A stretch of DNA of 64,000 nt from Methylocystis sp. Sn-Cys (GTDB lineage Bacteria; Pseudomonadota; Alphaproteobacteria; Rhizobiales; Beijerinckiaceae): positions 1 through 64,000 of the forward strand of contig NZ_JAERVJ010000004.1 in assembly GCF_016745395.1 (NCBI RefSeq). The letters are read 5' to 3'. Each line of letters begins with the position of its first letter. Position 1 is the stretch's first letter. Of this stretch, positions 1 to 8,805 are shown piece by piece. The notes under the pieces were generated by a model. It did not search any database, had not been told where the DNA came from, and saw only the letters and a program-made list of their open reading frames with translations. Position numbers and translations under genes: made by a program.

Positions 1-165
1 GAGGCGGAGCCGACGAAGCAATCCAGGGCCGCATCGCCGCCCTGGATTGCTTCGCGTCGCTCGCAATGACGGGCGCTGAGCAAAACCAGCGTATTTGTGG
101 CTCTGGATCCCGGTCGGGCTTTCAGCCCGCCGGGAATGACAGGCGCCGATGCGAGCTGTTCAAAC
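1..165. repeat. Composite REP-type repeat, copy 1 (cut by window edge)
   Basis: The first part is a long imperfect hairpin: GGAGCCGACGAAGCAATCC is followed by the reverse arm GGATTGCTTCG...CGCAATGACGG. Then come a spacer (GCTGAGCAAAACCAGCG...TTTGTGGCTCTGG) and a second palindrome, CGGGCTTTCAGCCCG, ending in GGGAATGACAGGCGCC and ATGCGAGCTGTTCAAACG. The same modules recur near 9.8, 15.1, 16.5, 25.5-25.7, 28.3 and 63.3 kb. It lies just downstream of the amidase gene and probably forms its 3' untranslated region. Confidence 0.85.
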
Positions 166-174
166 GAAACAATA

Positions 175-1341
175 TTACTTCTTCATCTTCGAGCAGAAGC
201 GCTGCGCCAGCGCCAGCAGCTTGCGGTCGGTTCCGCGCCTGCCGACGAAAGAAAGCGCCACCGGCGCGTCAGTGGTGGGCAATGGCAGGCTGATCTGCGG
301 CAGGCCGAAATAGCTCGCGATGAGGAAGAGCCGCATCATCTGGTAGCGCTTGGCGTCGAGCTGCTCTTCGCTTTCGGTGAGCAGCGGCGAACGGAAGGGC
401 GTCGTCGGCATGACGAGAAAGCCCTTGTCGCCGAAGAGCGCCTCGATGCGCTTCTTCGCCTCCTCGCGAAAGGCCAACGCCGCATTTTTCTGTTCGAGCG
501 TGACTTTGGATGCGATGGCGAAGCGCTCCTCGACGCCTTTGCTGAATGTCGGATGATGAGCCGTCACCCATGCGCCATGAGAGGCCCAGGCCTCATGCGC
601 CTGCAGATTGCGGAAATGCGCGAGAGCCGTCTTGAAGAAATCCTCCTCCAGCCGGCCTTCGCGCCAGGGTCCGCTTTTCAACATATCGACGGCTGGCGCC
701 GCGGCGGCGGCCAGTTCGGTTTCGACGCCATGAAAAGCGTCGCCGAGAAACACCGCCTCTTCCAAGGCGCCTTGATCCGTATCTTCAGGCAGCAGCACAT
801 TGCCGACTTCCACCATTCGAGCGAGGTCGCGCGCAAACCAGCCGATAACGTCGAGCGAGGGCGCCAGCGGCACGACGCCCGCCATGGGAATCGCGCCATG
901 CGAGGGGCGAAAACCGAAGACGCCGCAGAAGGCCGCGGGCGCGCGGCAGGAGCCGGCCGTATCCGTGCCGATGGCGAAATTAACGAGAGCGGCCGCCACC
1001 GCGACGGCGGAGCCGGACGAGGAGCCGCCCGGATGCCTGTCCGGCGCCGCGGGGTTTATCGGCGTGCCGAAATGCGGATTGGCGCCGAGCAGGCTATAGG
1101 CCATCTCGTCCATATGGGTCTTGCCCACGAGACATGCGCCGGCGGCGAGCAGTCTGTCGACCACCGCGGCGTTGGCCAGCGCGGGCGCATGAGTGGTCGC
1201 CCATTGCGGATGGCCATTGGTCGACACCTGGCCTTTGACGTCGATGTTTTCCTTGACGACGAAGGTTGCGCCGGACAGGGGACCAGCCCCCCCTGCGCCT
1301 TCGTTGAGGACGACCGATAACGCCCCGACATCGACTTTCAT
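175..1341 (-). CDS. Amidase (amidase signature family)
   Basis: A 388-residue amidase-signature hydrolase that would cleave a carboxamide to acid and ammonia; the substrate cannot be told from sequence. The Ser-cisSer-Lys triad is visible: Lys30 in FVVKENIDV, Ser107 in GGSSSGS and the nucleophile Ser131 in GTDTAGSCRAPA. At 388 residues it is shorter than typical family members (450-500) and closer to compact AMI1-type enzymes. The start was set at the ATG before KVDVGAL because the preceding open frame has no family similarity and runs into the next gene; a GGGAAAGGG stretch lies upstream. An acyl-CoA synthetase gene ends 70 bases upstream on the same strand, so the two may be co-transcribed. 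Cytoplasmic; no signal peptide. Confidence 0.85.
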   Translation of the reverse strand: MKVDVGALSVVLNEGAGGAGPLSGATFVVKENIDVKGQVSTNGHPQWATTHAPALANAAVVDRLLAAGACLVGKTHMDEMAYSLLGANPHFGTPINPAAPDRHPGGSSSGSAVAVAAALVNFAIGTDTAGSCRAPAAFCGVFGFRPSHGAIPMAGVVPLAPSLDVIGWFARDLARMVEVGNVLLPEDTDQGALEEAVFLGDAFHGVETELAAAAAPAVDMLKSGPWREGRLEEDFFKTALAHFRNLQAHEAWASHGAWVTAHHPTFSKGVEERFAIASKVTLEQKNAALAFREEAKKRIEALFGDKGFLVMPTTPFRSPLLTESEEQLDAKRYQMMRLFLIASYFGLPQISLPLPTTDAPVALSFVGRRGTDRKLLALAQRFCSKMKK

Positions 1342-1411
1342 CCGGCGCCCTTTCCCGCTGAACCTTGGTTTCGCGTCATTCCGGTCGAAAGCGGGTCTTT
1401 GGACGTGACGC

Positions 1412-3193
1412 CTAGAAAGGAACGGCGCCGGCGAGAATCTTCTCGTAAAGCGCCAAATCCAAGGCGGCATATATAGATCGCTCGGAAGACGCGAAAAAGA
1501 CAGGCGCGCCGATCTTGCGCGGATCGAACCCCTCGGCGGCAAGCGCGCGTTTGCGGTGCTTGAACGTCTCCGTGACCTGCAATTCATGCGACAGGCGCAG
1601 GAAGAGCGGACGCGCATAAACGGGCAGTTGCGCCGACAGATGCGCATAGAGGCCCGCTATATCGAAGCTCTCGTTCGCCACGATCGCCGCCATGCCGGCG
1701 CGCCCGTCGCGGCCGGGGACTTCCACGCCATAAACGGTGACGTCGATGACGCCAGGGTAGGCGGCGAGCGCCTGTGCGACCTCTGCGGTCGCAACATTCT
1801 CGCCTTTCCAGCGGAAAGTATCGCCGACGCGGTCGACGAAATAGAAGAAGCCACGCGCGTCGCGGCGCATGAGATCGCCGCTGCGCATCCACGCGTCTCC
1901 GGGCGCGAAGACGTCGCGCAGGATTTTCTTTTCGGAAGCGGCGCGATCGAGATAGCCCTCGAAATCATTGGCGATGCGCGCAATGGCTTCGCCGGGCTCG
2001 TCAGGTTTGCAGGCGACGCAGAAGCCTTCCGCATTGCGCAGCGGAGCGTCCGTCTCGGCGTCATATCGCACGAGCTGGATCGTCCGGCTCGCGGCGAGAA
2101 AGGAGGGGATACGGCCGATGGCGCCCGGTTCCCCTTCGACATTGTAGAGCGAGAAATTACTTTCCGTCGCCGCATAGAATTCGAGAATGCGCGGAATGGC
2201 GAAGCGCTTCTGGAACACCGGCCAGACTTCCGGCCGCAGCCCATTGCCGACGGCGAGACGCAGCCGATGTTGCGTCTCCGCTTCACAGGGCGCCGCATGG
2301 GCGAGGTAGCGGCAAAGCTCGCCGATATATTGGAAGAGCGTGCAGCCATGTTCGACGACGTCGGTGAAAAAGGCGCTGGCCGAGAAACGCTCGCGCAGCA
2401 CGACGGAGCCGCCGCCCAGCAGCGTGGCCCAGATGGCGACGACGCCGCCGACCGAGTGATAGAGCGGCAGGCAAACATACATTCTGTCGTCGGGCGTCAC
2501 ATCGAGCAGGCCGCAAAACCACAATGCCCAATTCATGATGCGGCGATGCGAGACGATCGCCGCCTTCGGCAGGCCGGTGGTGCCGGAGGTGTAGATGTAG
2601 AGCGCAGGATCGGAAAGCGTGGGCCGCGCGGCCGCGTCGAGATCAAGGGGCGCGTTCGATTGCGCGGCGAGCGCGCTTTCGAGCGAGTCGTCGCAACGGA
2701 CAAGCTCGGCTTCGTCGCCAACCGCTTCTGCGCATTTCGGGTAATTTGCAACCGAAGCCAGGATCAGGCGCGGCGAAGCGATCCGGATGCAATGCGCCAA
2801 TGCGGTCCCTGCAAGATGATGATTGATGAGCGCGACCACGACGCCGATGCGCGTCAGTCCGAGCCAGATGGCGACGTAATCGGGCCGGCTCTCCATGACG
2901 AGCGCGACGGCGTCGCCCTTGCGCAGCCCGCGCGCCTGCGCCCAGCGGGCGTAGCGGCGCGAGCGCTCGGACAATTCGCGAAAGCTGAACCCGCCGCCGT
3001 CGAATAGGATCGCCGGCGCGTCGCCGCGCGTCTGCGCAATTTCTTCGAAAGCGACTGCGAGCGTGCGGCCGGGATCGCGCTCGATCGATGCGGATAGTTT
3101 CAGCGCCCGCAGCCAATCCTTGCTCACCGAGCGGGCCCCGCCTTCGGAGCGTTCGCTTCTGGAAGGCCCTCGCTCCGCACTATGCGCCGTCAT
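1412..3193 (-). CDS. Very-long-chain acyl-CoA synthetase (FATP/FadD6-like)
   Basis: An ANL-superfamily AMP-forming enzyme that activates a fatty acid with ATP to the acyl-CoA. The phosphate-binding loop YTSGTTGLPK is at residues 201-210. FYAATESN near 350 is the A5 motif, and the SGDL and DRVGDTFRWKGENV motifs near 450-490 cover the hinge and the FATP-type C-terminal signature. The total of 593 residues is typical of the family. The first 20 or so residues (SRSERSEGGARS) are low-complexity, are encoded by a GGAGCG-rich palindromic stretch and have no family counterpart. A GTG at 3127, just before SKDWLRALK, is the likely alternative start and gives 571 residues. It probably acts with the downstream amidase or supplies acyl groups to the nearby carrier-protein genes; that link is inference. 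Confidence 0.88.
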   Translation of the reverse strand: MTAHSAERGPSRSERSEGGARSVSKDWLRALKLSASIERDPGRTLAVAFEEIAQTRGDAPAILFDGGGFSFRELSERSRRYARWAQARGLRKGDAVALVMESRPDYVAIWLGLTRIGVVVALINHHLAGTALAHCIRIASPRLILASVANYPKCAEAVGDEAELVRCDDSLESALAAQSNAPLDLDAAARPTLSDPALYIYTSGTTGLPKAAIVSHRRIMNWALWFCGLLDVTPDDRMYVCLPLYHSVGGVVAIWATLLGGGSVVLRERFSASAFFTDVVEHGCTLFQYIGELCRYLAHAAPCEAETQHRLRLAVGNGLRPEVWPVFQKRFAIPRILEFYAATESNFSLYNVEGEPGAIGRIPSFLAASRTIQLVRYDAETDAPLRNAEGFCVACKPDEPGEAIARIANDFEGYLDRAASEKKILRDVFAPGDAWMRSGDLMRRDARGFFYFVDRVGDTFRWKGENVATAEVAQALAAYPGVIDVTVYGVEVPGRDGRAGMAAIVANESFDIAGLYAHLSAQLPVYARPLFLRLSHELQVTETFKHRKRALAAEGFDPRKIGAPVFFASSERSIYAALDLALYEKILAGAVPF

Positions 3194-3431
3194 CTCTCGT
3201 CGTCGCCTGGAAGAATGGTTAATGCGCGGCCGTCGCGCCGTCTTTCGTGAACCTATCGGAAATTCCCTGCCAAATCTCTACAAATGCGGATGAACCTTGT
3301 TAAGCCTACCAGCCGCTTTTCATCGCTGCGCCCGCAAAAACCGCATAAATCTTTAGGCGTTTTCCCTGCAAAGACGGCTCAGCTTCGCCCTTTCAACGAT
3401 GCGGGCGGGCGCGCTGCAGGAGGCAGATCCA

Positions 3432-4730
3432 ATGCGGAACGAAACGATAGCGGTGCATGGCGGCTATGACGGCGATCCGACGACACGCGCCGTCGCCGTG
3501 CCGATCTATCAGACCGTCGCCTATGAGTTCGACAGCGCCGATCATGCGGCGGCGCTCTTCGATCTCGAAGAGGAAGGTTTCCGCTACAGCCGCATCGCCA
3601 ATCCAACGGTCGCCGTGCTGGAGAAACGCGTCGCGCAGCTCGAGGGCGGGATCGGCGCCTTGGCGGTGTCGACGGGGCAGGCGGCGCTCTATTACGCCTT
3701 CGCGAATGTGGCCGATAGCGGCGGCAATATTGTCGCTGCCCCCACACTTTACGGCACGACGCATACGCTGCTTCAGCATGTGATGGCGCGCCAGGGCGTG
3801 AAGGTCCGCTTTGCCGCCAGCGACTCCGCGAGCGACATGGCGGCGGCGATCGACGCCGACACAAAAGCGGTCTTCTGTGAAAGCGTCGGCAATCCTGCCG
3901 GCAATATCTGCGACCTGGCGGCGATTGCAGAGGCCGCGCACGCCCATGGCGTTCCACTCATCGTCGATAATACGGTGGCGACGCCGATCCTGTGGCGGCC
4001 CATCGAGCATGGCGCCGACATCGTCGTTCACTCCATGACGAAATTCATGGGCGGCCATGGCGCAACAATGGGCGGGATTATCGTCGACAGCGGCCGTTTT
4101 CCCTGGCGCAAATACCCCGAGCGGTTCCCGACCTTCAACGAGCCGGACGTCTCCTATCATGGCCTCGTCTATGTCGACCGCTTCGGCGATAGCGCCTTTA
4201 TCGCGCGCGCGCGCAGCGTCTATCAGCGCACGACAGGGGCGGTTCTGGCGCCGCTGAACGCTTTCCTTCTGCTGCAGGGGGTGGAAACCGTCGCGCTGCG
4301 CGTCGAGCGCCATGTCGAGAACGCACAAAAAGTCGCGGCGTTTTTGCGTGACGATCCGCGCGTCGCCTGGGTGAATTACGCGGGGCTCCCGGACAGCCCC
4401 TATTATCCGCTCGCGCAGAAGTATTTGGGCGGCCGCGCCCCATCGCTCCTCACTTTCGGCGTGAAGGGCGGGCTCGAGGCCGGCAAGCGCGTCTATGACT
4501 CGCTGAGCATCATCAAACGGCTGGTGAATATTGGCGACGCCAAGTCGCTCGCCTGCCATCCGGCCTCGACGACGCATCGTCAGATGACCCCTGCCGAGCA
4601 GGAAAAGGCGGGGGTCTTGCCGGAGATGCTGCGCATCAGCGTTGGCATCGAGCACGCCGACGACATCATCGAGGATCTCGACAACGCGCTCGCCGCGGCG
4701 AATGGCGCCTTCGCCGAGGCGGCGGAATGA
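3432..4730 (+). CDS. metY: O-acetylhomoserine aminocarboxypropyltransferase
   Basis: A PLP enzyme of the Cys/Met metabolism family that makes homocysteine from an O-acyl-homoserine and sulfide. The 432 residues match the long MetY form. The PLP lysine is Lys204 in HSMTKFMGGHG, and the N-terminal VPIYQTVAYEF and YSRIANPT motifs are canonical. The ATG at 3432 is preceded by a strong AGGAGG 8 bases upstream. It overlaps the following acyltransferase gene by 4 bases (ATGA), so the two are translationally coupled and form a two-step homoserine-to-homocysteine unit. The 238-base leader (3194-3431) separates it from the divergent acyl-CoA synthetase; I looked for a SAM-II-like riboswitch there and found none. 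Confidence 0.92.
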   Translation: MRNETIAVHGGYDGDPTTRAVAVPIYQTVAYEFDSADHAAALFDLEEEGFRYSRIANPTVAVLEKRVAQLEGGIGALAVSTGQAALYYAFANVADSGGNIVAAPTLYGTTHTLLQHVMARQGVKVRFAASDSASDMAAAIDADTKAVFCESVGNPAGNICDLAAIAEAAHAHGVPLIVDNTVATPILWRPIEHGADIVVHSMTKFMGGHGATMGGIIVDSGRFPWRKYPERFPTFNEPDVSYHGLVYVDRFGDSAFIARARSVYQRTTGAVLAPLNAFLLLQGVETVALRVERHVENAQKVAAFLRDDPRVAWVNYAGLPDSPYYPLAQKYLGGRAPSLLTFGVKGGLEAGKRVYDSLSIIKRLVNIGDAKSLACHPASTTHRQMTPAEQEKAGVLPEMLRISVGIEHADDIIEDLDNALAAANGAFAEAAE

Positions 4731-5674
4731 CGCTGCATGCTTTACGCGCGCGCGACGTCCTGGAAATCGCGTTCGTGAACAATATGCCCGACCAGGCGCT
4801 CGCGGCGACGCGGGCGCAATTCGAGCGCCTCGTGCGCGCGGGCGCCGAGGGACGCGAGATTCGCTGGCGCTGCTATACGCTGCCGGGCCTGGAGCGCAGC
4901 GAAACGGCGCGCCGCTATTTGGCGCGCGATCACGAAGGCATTGAGGCGTTGTATCGGCGCGGCGCCGATGCGCTGATCGTCTCGGGCAGCGAGCCCCGCG
5001 CCGCCCGCCTCGATCACGAACCTTATTGGCCGCAGCTCCAGACGCTCGCCGATTGGGCGCGCACGCACACTTTTTCGACTCTCTGGTCCTGCCTCGCGGC
5101 GCATGCCGCGACGCTTCATCTTGCCGGGATCGAACGCCGACGCATGCCTAAGAAGATCAGCGGCGTCTATACCTTTCGGCGTCTCGGCGAGGATTGGACC
5201 GGCGAAAGAGCGGGCAGCTCGATTTTAACGCCGCATTCACGTTACAACGCGCTCGACGCCGAAGCGCTAGCGCGGCGTTGTTTTAAGATTGGCGCATGGT
5301 CGCCGGACGTCGGCGTCGATATGTTCTGGCGTGAAGAGCCGAGCCTTTTCGTCTTCCTTCAGGGGCATCCGGAATATGAAGCCGAGACGTTGTTGAAGGA
5401 ATACCGCCGCGATGTGCTGCGCTATCTTTCAGGCGAACGCGTCGACTATCCGGATCAGCCCGAGAATTATTTCAGCGCCGAGATGTCGCAGAGGCTGAGC
5501 CAGTTAGGTAGCCGCGTGCTCGAAAAGACGGAGCGCCATGCGGAACAGGCTCTGGCGGAAACTCTTTCCCCAGAGAAATGCGCTCGGCCCTGGGCCGATG
5601 ATGCGGCGCGACTTTATCGCGCCTGGATCAGGAATGTTTCGGACAGGATCGACGCCTTGCGCCACAGCGCCTGA
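4727..5674 (+). CDS. metA: Homoserine O-acyltransferase (MetA-like)
   Basis: A class I glutamine-amidotransferase-like acyltransferase that activates homoserine by O-acylation, giving the substrate of the upstream MetY. The catalytic Cys is Cys122 in WSCLAAHAA, and the His-Glu pair is in QGHPEYE (His214, Glu216). It has 315 residues, close to MetA. The region that helps set succinyl versus acetyl specificity in classical MetA (GAPxG or GAPxE) reads SGSEPRAARL here, so the acyl donor cannot be inferred from the usual rule. Pairing with a MetY-type partner favours acetyl. It is coupled to metY by a 4-base overlap and ends just before a strong hairpin. Confidence 0.85.
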   Translation: MTLHALRARDVLEIAFVNNMPDQALAATRAQFERLVRAGAEGREIRWRCYTLPGLERSETARRYLARDHEGIEALYRRGADALIVSGSEPRAARLDHEPYWPQLQTLADWARTHTFSTLWSCLAAHAATLHLAGIERRRMPKKISGVYTFRRLGEDWTGERAGSSILTPHSRYNALDAEALARRCFKIGAWSPDVGVDMFWREEPSLFVFLQGHPEYEAETLLKEYRRDVLRYLSGERVDYPDQPENYFSAEMSQRLSQLGSRVLEKTERHAEQALAETLSPEKCARPWADDAARLYRAWIRNVSDRIDALRHSA

Positions 5675-5680
5675 CGGCGA

Positions 5681-5705
5681 GGCGGCGCTTTGGAAGAGCG
5701 CCGCC
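5681..5705. terminator. Bidirectional hairpin between convergent genes
   Basis: Perfect 9-bp stem GGCGGCGCT / AGCGCCGCC around a 7-base loop, placed exactly between the stop codons of convergent metA and the carrier-protein gene. The T-tract is weak (CTCGGTTTC on the plus strand). Confidence 0.65.
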
Positions 5706-5712
5706 CTCGGTT

Positions 5713-5961
5713 TCAATGCGCGAGATCGCGCACCAAGGCGTCGATATTCTGTATTGTCCGGAAATTTGCTGGAACGAGTTTCGAGCTCGGAATCGTCAAG
5801 TCGAACTCCGCCTCGATCGACAGCATCAAATTCACCATCTCCATCGAGGTCATGCCGAGCTCCTCCAAATCCTGCTGGGGGGGAATTTGGTGGGCGTTCT
5901 TTATGAATTGGGCGACGACGGCGTTGATGCGATCGATGGATTGAATCGTTGAGACGTCCAC
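5713..5961 (-). CDS. Acyl carrier-like protein, probable partner of the amino acid:CP ligase
   Basis: An 82-residue four-helix carrier protein. The phosphopantetheine attachment site is Ser39 in LGMTSMEM, a variant of the usual GxDSL in which Thr replaces Asp. This atypical carrier class accompanies SerRS-like amino acid:[carrier protein] ligases; in Bradyrhizobium the cognate carrier is encoded next to the ligase (established knowledge). Here it is divergent from the acyl-CoA dehydrogenase and ligase genes, across a 198-base intergenic region that should hold both promoters. The likely role is to hold an activated amino acid as a thioester for the acyl-CoA dehydrogenase or other neighbours. 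Confidence 0.85.
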   Translation of the reverse strand: MDVSTIQSIDRINAVVAQFIKNAHQIPPQQDLEELGMTSMEMVNLMLSIEAEFDLTIPSSKLVPANFRTIQNIDALVRDLAH

Positions 5962-6159
5962 GCTGCAACCTCCAGAGCACAGAGCTTTATCGAACTGACA
6001 ATCAGTGTTCTAGCCGCGATCTATAAAAAGAAGCTGCGGCGGATTGCTAAAATCCAATTCATTAAGGCTGACGTCGACAATTTGCGCGACAAAACTGAAT
6101 ATTCAGAACTGGAATCTAGCCTCGGCTCGATCAGGCGAGGATAGGTTGACGAGGCGAAG

Positions 6160-7362
6160 ATGTTGGCTGCTGAAATTTCAAAGCCGCAAGTGAGAGCGCA
6201 AGAGGACTTTTCTGCGCGGATCGCTTCGGCCGTCGCCGTTGCTGCGAAATTCGCCGAGGCGATCGATGAAACGGCCCGCTTCCCGAAAGAGGCGTTCGAC
6301 GAGCTGAAAGCGCAGCGTCTGCTCGGGATATTGCTGCCGGAAGGGTGTGGCGGAGAGGACCGCAATGTGGCGGACGCCGCGCAGCTTTGTTATGCGCTTG
6401 GCCGCGTCTGTTCCTCGACGGCGATGATTTATGCGATGCACGCCGCCAATGTCGCATGCGTTATGAACCATGCCGGGCGCAGCGAAAGGTTCCAGTCCTA
6501 TCTGCGTCGCATCGGCGAAGAGCAGATGCTGCTTGCGTCGTCGACGACCGAAGGAAAGAACGGCGCCAATGTGCGCTCAAGCGCGTCGGCGATCGTTGCT
6601 CTCGATGACGGAATTTCGCTCGATCGAGACGCCTCGGTCGTCTCCTATGGGGCGGCGGCCGACGCCATCGTGACGACCGCACGGCGTTCGCCGGAGTCAC
6701 TCCCCAGCGATCAGGTGCTCGCGCTCTTTTTCAAGGAAGACTACACGCTCGAGCGCACGTCCAAATGGGACGTCATGGGCATGCGTGGCACGTGCAGCGA
6801 AGGTTTTCATCTCATTGCGAAGGGCGAAGCCGAGCAGGTTCTCGCGGAGCCCTACGACAAAATTCATCGCCGCTCGATGGTGCCGGTGACCCATCTGCTT
6901 TGGGCGGCCTGCTGGGCGGGCGTCGCGGCTGGCGCGGTGGAGCGCGCGCAGAATTTCACGCGTAAAATCTCCCGCGCTCAGAAGGGCGCTCTTCCGCCTG
7001 GCGCGCCATTTGCGACGCAGGCGTCACTGTCGCTGATGCAGCTCGTCAACCTCGTCGACTCGGCCACCGCGGATTACCTCGGCAGGGTGGGAAATCCTGA
7101 GTCGCTCGACGAGATGTCCTTCCAGACATCGCTCAACCTGCTGAAGGTCAGCGCCTCGGAAATGGCGATCACGACGGTAATGCATGCATTCAACGCCTGC
7201 GGGATTGCTGGCTATCGCAACGACAGCGAATTCAGCGTCTCGCGCCCGCTAAGGGATATTCTCTCTTCCTCCGTCATGATCAACAACAACCGCATTCTTT
7301 CGAACGTAGCGACGTCCTGCCTCATCGGCGGCGTGCCGGACACGATCGTGAAGCCGCGATAA
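6160..7362 (+). CDS. Acyl-CoA dehydrogenase family flavoprotein
   Basis: A 400-residue FAD-dependent acyl-CoA dehydrogenase fold. The N-terminal helical domain carries LGILLPEGCGGED and the middle beta domain carries SKWDVMGMRGTCSEGF near residue 210; the C-terminal helical domain ends in the usual position. GAGGCGAAG just before the ATG serves as ribosome-binding site. Members next to carrier proteins can oxidise a tethered aminoacyl group instead of an acyl-CoA, as with prolyl-carrier-protein oxidation in pyrrole biosynthesis (established precedent). Because it lies 21 bases upstream of the amino acid:CP ligase and divergent from the carrier, I infer that it oxidises an aminoacyl-carrier thioester. 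A plain acyl-CoA substrate cannot be excluded. Confidence 0.85.
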   Translation: MLAAEISKPQVRAQEDFSARIASAVAVAAKFAEAIDETARFPKEAFDELKAQRLLGILLPEGCGGEDRNVADAAQLCYALGRVCSSTAMIYAMHAANVACVMNHAGRSERFQSYLRRIGEEQMLLASSTTEGKNGANVRSSASAIVALDDGISLDRDASVVSYGAAADAIVTTARRSPESLPSDQVLALFFKEDYTLERTSKWDVMGMRGTCSEGFHLIAKGEAEQVLAEPYDKIHRRSMVPVTHLLWAACWAGVAAGAVERAQNFTRKISRAQKGALPPGAPFATQASLSLMQLVNLVDSATADYLGRVGNPESLDEMSFQTSLNLLKVSASEMAITTVMHAFNACGIAGYRNDSEFSVSRPLRDILSSSVMINNNRILSNVATSCLIGGVPDTIVKPR

Positions 7363-7383
7363 CAGCATGGGGATGAACGCGCA

Positions 7384-8307
7384 ATGAGCGGGATGGCGTG
7401 CACAGATAGGGAGGCTCGCAGCGATGAGACGATCCTCGATCATCTCTTTCGCCCCATGGGCGTTGACGGCGTTTACGCGCGCACGCGGCGTTATGAAGAC
7501 GTCGTCGATGCGCTTCAATGGCTGATTACAAGACATCGCCCCCAAGAAGCGTCCGTCTTCCGTTTTCCGCCGGTGATGAGCCTGAGGCAGCTCGAGAAGC
7601 AGGGATACCTCAACAGTTTCCCTCAACTGCTCGGCTGCGTTTGCGCCCTGCACGGATCGGAGGCGGACGTCGCCGCTGCGGTGGACAGAGCCAAGCAAGG
7701 CGAAGACTGGACACGCGGCGCCACCTCGGCCGGTCTCGTGTTGAGCCCGGCGGCCTGTTATCCGGTCTATCCGATTGCCGCGGAAAATGGCCCGGTTCCC
7801 GAAGATGGCCTGACGTTCGACGTTGCGGCAGACTGCTTCCGGCACGAGCCCTCGAAAGATTTGGACCGATTGCAATCATTCCGGATGCGCGAGTTCGTTC
7901 GTATAGGCGCGCCGGTGCAGATTGCCGTCTTCCGTGAGCAGTGGATGAAAACCGCGCAGACGATCGCCGAGTCGCTGCAACTGCCCTTTGCCTTCGATCG
8001 CGCCAGCGATCCGTTCTTTGGCCGCGTCGGCGTGTTGATGGCGGCAAATCAAATCGAGCATGCGTTGAAGTTCGAGCTTCTGATTCCCGTGCGCGCGCAG
8101 GGCGCGCCGACCGCTTGCATGAGCTTCAACTATCATCGCGAGCATTTCGGCAAGACATGGGGGCTTGTGGATCAGAAGGGCGAAATGGCGCATTCGGGTT
8201 GCGTGGCCTTCGGTATCGACCGGCTGGCGCTCGCGCTCTTTGCGACGCACGGCCTTTACGTCGAGGATTGGCCGCGCGACGTCCGCGACGTTTTGCGTTT
8301 GGATTGA
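7384..8307 (+). CDS. Amino acid--[acyl-carrier-protein] ligase (truncated SerRS homolog)
   Basis: A class II aminoacyl-tRNA-synthetase catalytic core without a tRNA-binding domain (307 residues). It resembles the atypical methanogen-type SerRS and the Bradyrhizobium enzymes that load glycine or alanine onto a carrier protein. The three zinc ligands expected for this family are present: Cys125 (AACYPVY), Glu170 (FRMREFVRIG, motif 2) and Cys273 (SGCVAFGIDR, motif 3). Their spacing equals that of the characterised Bll0957 residues as I recall them. It would adenylate a small amino acid and transfer it to the phosphopantetheine of the carrier at 5713-5961. It sits between the acyl-CoA dehydrogenase and a cupin gene with short gaps, so all are probably one operon. 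Which amino acid is used cannot be read from sequence. Confidence 0.88.
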   Translation: MSGMACTDREARSDETILDHLFRPMGVDGVYARTRRYEDVVDALQWLITRHRPQEASVFRFPPVMSLRQLEKQGYLNSFPQLLGCVCALHGSEADVAAAVDRAKQGEDWTRGATSAGLVLSPAACYPVYPIAAENGPVPEDGLTFDVAADCFRHEPSKDLDRLQSFRMREFVRIGAPVQIAVFREQWMKTAQTIAESLQLPFAFDRASDPFFGRVGVLMAANQIEHALKFELLIPVRAQGAPTACMSFNYHREHFGKTWGLVDQKGEMAHSGCVAFGIDRLALALFATHGLYVEDWPRDVRDVLRLD

Positions 8308-8327
8308 CTGACGGGGAGGAAATCGCA

Positions 8328-8789
8328 ATGAGCGGCGATGAAAAAATAATTTTCTACGATGGCAAGAATGTCGAGATGCAGCCGTGCCCAATCAATCCGG
8401 CTTGGGTGATCGAGGGCGCTCCGGTTGCGCGGAATTTCATCTTGTCACGCAGCCTCGACAATTCGGCCACGACGCTTCTGTGGGATTGCACGAAGGGCGT
8501 GTTCAATTGGCATTACGACATCGACGAGACAGTTTATGTCCTGGAGGGATCGGTCGTCGTGCGCGAGGATAATGGCGTGGAACATCATCTCGGGCCGGGC
8601 GACCACGTCCTGTTCCGCGCTGGCTCCCATGCGGTTTGGACCGTCGAGAAATACGTTCGCAAAGTGGCCTTCTGTCGCACGCCCCTGCCTACGTCGGTGA
8701 TGTTCCTGGTGCGAGTGATGCGCAAGCTGGCGCGCATGCTGAAGCTCGCGCCTGCATCGGACGCGCCGGCGATGTTCAGTGGCGCGTAA
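8328..8789 (+). CDS. Cupin-domain protein
   Basis: A single-domain cupin of 153 residues. The conserved double-stranded beta-helix motifs are visible: FNWHYDIDETVYVLEGSVVV (motif 1, with His and Glu as candidate metal ligands) and LGPGDHVLFRAGSHAVW (motif 2). GGGGAGG lies 8 bases upstream of the ATG and fixes the start. It lies 20 bases after the amino acid:CP ligase and 16 bases before the aminotransferase, so it is part of the same operon. It could be a small oxygenase, an isomerase or a binding protein. The basic, alanine-rich C-terminus (MRKLARMLKLAPASD) is unusual for a small cupin. Confidence 0.75.
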   Translation: MSGDEKIIFYDGKNVEMQPCPINPAWVIEGAPVARNFILSRSLDNSATTLLWDCTKGVFNWHYDIDETVYVLEGSVVVREDNGVEHHLGPGDHVLFRAGSHAVWTVEKYVRKVAFCRTPLPTSVMFLVRVMRKLARMLKLAPASDAPAMFSGA

Positions 8790-8805
8790 AGAGAGAGGTT
8801 CGGCC

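Noticed and set aside
97-1320. Long plus-strand frame opposite the amidase
   Set aside because: Arg/Gly/Ala-rich with no family motif; it mirrors the codon structure of the real minus-strand gene, which has the full amidase triad.
3194-3431. Possible SAM-II or other methionine riboswitch before metY
   Set aside because: The expected pseudoknot core (GCTAAA-type stretch with the paired stems) is not present.
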